Below are positions 6,490 to 7,145 of a stretch of DNA of 7,145 bases, piece after piece. The stretch's first letter is position 1. Every line of letters starts with the position of its first letter. This DNA comes from an uncultured Sutterella sp. (lineage in GTDB: Bacteria > Pseudomonadota > Gammaproteobacteria > Burkholderiales > Burkholderiaceae_F): NCBI GenBank assembly GCA_900754475.1, contig CAAECY010000016.1, positions 1 through 7,145 on the forward strand, read 5' to 3'. The notes under the pieces were generated by a model that was not told the origin of the DNA, did not search any database, and saw only the letters and a list, made by a program, of their open reading frames with translations. A program made the position numbers and the translations under genes.

Positions 6490-7145
6490 GTGAGCGCTAC
6501 CACGTCTTACAGTAAGACAGCGTCGGTGCAAAACTCGACGCGGAAAGCTCTTTTAACGTACCGCTATCCGCAATATGATGCTGGAGTTGCTAATCTTGGC
6601 GATTTTATTCAATCGCTTGCGGCGCGACAGTTTTATCCGAAAGTTGATTGCCTTATGGATCGAGATGCCATGGCTCAGGTTTCGGATCCCTGCAAAGCAA
6701 TTATCAATGGATGGTATCAATTGGATGACGAGTATCATTACTCGAGGTCGATTCAACCTAAGGCACTTTCCATCCATATCTGCAACCCGAAAGATTTTAA
6801 TAAACAGTTTAAAACGCTGGAGCGTTGGTCGGAGTTTGGGCCCATTGGTTGTAGAGATGAAAAAACGGCCGAATTTCTTCGAGCACATGGATTTGATGCC
6901 TATTTTTCAGGTTGTCTGACAACTACACTAGGTCGCAGCTTTAGCGGTAAACAAAGGGTAAACACTGTGGGGGGGGGTGAAGGTTGTTCTGGCAGACTTA
7001 AATCCTGATTTGGTGTGCAAAGAGGATATATCAGGCTTGAATCTCTTCCAGAAAGTCCGGCGAGGATGTCAGAATTTTTGGGTCTGTGAGATAATCGGAG
7101 CCCGTCCACCGGGTGCATCCTATGAACACGACTACTCAGACCAAG
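6490..7145 (+). CDS. Polysaccharide pyruvyl transferase-like protein, interrupted by a G9 tract, 3' end outside window
   Basis: The N-terminal part resembles the polysaccharide pyruvyl transferase family (PF04230), which attaches pyruvate ketals or acts in related steps of capsule, exopolysaccharide or lipopolysaccharide synthesis. Visible blocks, numbered from GTG6490: ANLGDFIQSLAARQFYP near 33-49, VDCLMDRD near 51-58, IINGWYQ near 70-76, FGPIGCRDEKTAEFLRAHGF and AYFSGCLTTTLG just before the tract. This order (NxGD, NGW, PIGCRD, SGCLT) is characteristic. Nine G at 6969-6977 shift the frame, so the present frame stops at 7006-7008 (172 aa). Removing one G joins it to a frame reading VKVVLADLNPDLV that is open to base 7145. 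Start GTG has an excellent AGGAGG ahead. Base composition is clearly AT-richer than the housekeeping genes. It is either phase-variable and OFF here, a real pseudogene, or a sequencing error. The exact substrate is unknown. Confidence 0.75.
6969..6977 (+). repeat. Poly-G tract (nine G) inside the pyruvyl transferase gene
   Basis: Nine consecutive G follow AACACTGT and precede TGAAGG. As read, the tract gives Val-Gly-Gly-Gly then an unrelated tail of a few residues and a stop at 7008. Eight or eleven G would restore the frame to the downstream open frame. This is the longest homopolymer in the window and lies in the coding region of a surface-glycan gene, the usual place for slipped-strand phase variation. 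Confidence 0.85.

Overview
The window looks like the chromosome of a GC-rich proteobacterium, most likely a betaproteobacterium of the Burkholderiales. The evidence is the run hda - HAD-IB hydrolase - pcnB - folK with purM and miaA close by, an order I remember from that group. The lower-GC surface-glycan genes would suit a host-associated lineage such as the Sutterellaceae. The genus is inference only; I could not run a search.

Layout. Bases 1-501 hold the 3' end of miaA (tRNA modification), closed by a perfect 21-bp hairpin that also serves the convergent gene on the other strand. That gene (1477-566, minus) is an AT-richer glycosyltransferase resembling the Campylobacter CgtA GalNAc-transferase family. 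Upstream of it, on the same strand, lies purM (2622-1594), with its own intrinsic terminator between the two. A divergent intergenic region of 299 bases separates purM from a rightward cluster: hda (replication control), a HAD-IB phosphatase, pcnB (poly(A) polymerase) and folK (folate synthesis). The last three are packed with a 43-base gap, then 8-base and 4-base overlaps, as in an operon. A tRNA-Leu(CAA) gene follows, with an extended -10 promoter, an encoded CCA end and an intrinsic terminator. Only 28 bases after the terminator's T-run comes a perfect Shine-Dalgarno sequence and a GTG start for an AT-richer polysaccharide pyruvyl transferase-like gene that runs off the window.

Main observation. 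The pyruvyl transferase gene contains an uninterrupted run of nine G (6969-6977). With nine G the protein ends early at 7008 (172 aa). With eight G (or eleven) the reading frame passes into a second frame that stays open to the window end and reads like the continuation of the same protein. This is what a phase-variable contingency gene in its OFF state looks like, though a homopolymer sequencing error must be excluded.

How the parts relate. The central genes are housekeeping functions with normal motifs. The two glycan-modifying genes, one at each side of this block, have a different base composition. They are probably acquired functions that decorate capsule or lipopolysaccharide, one of them possibly switched by slippage of the G tract.
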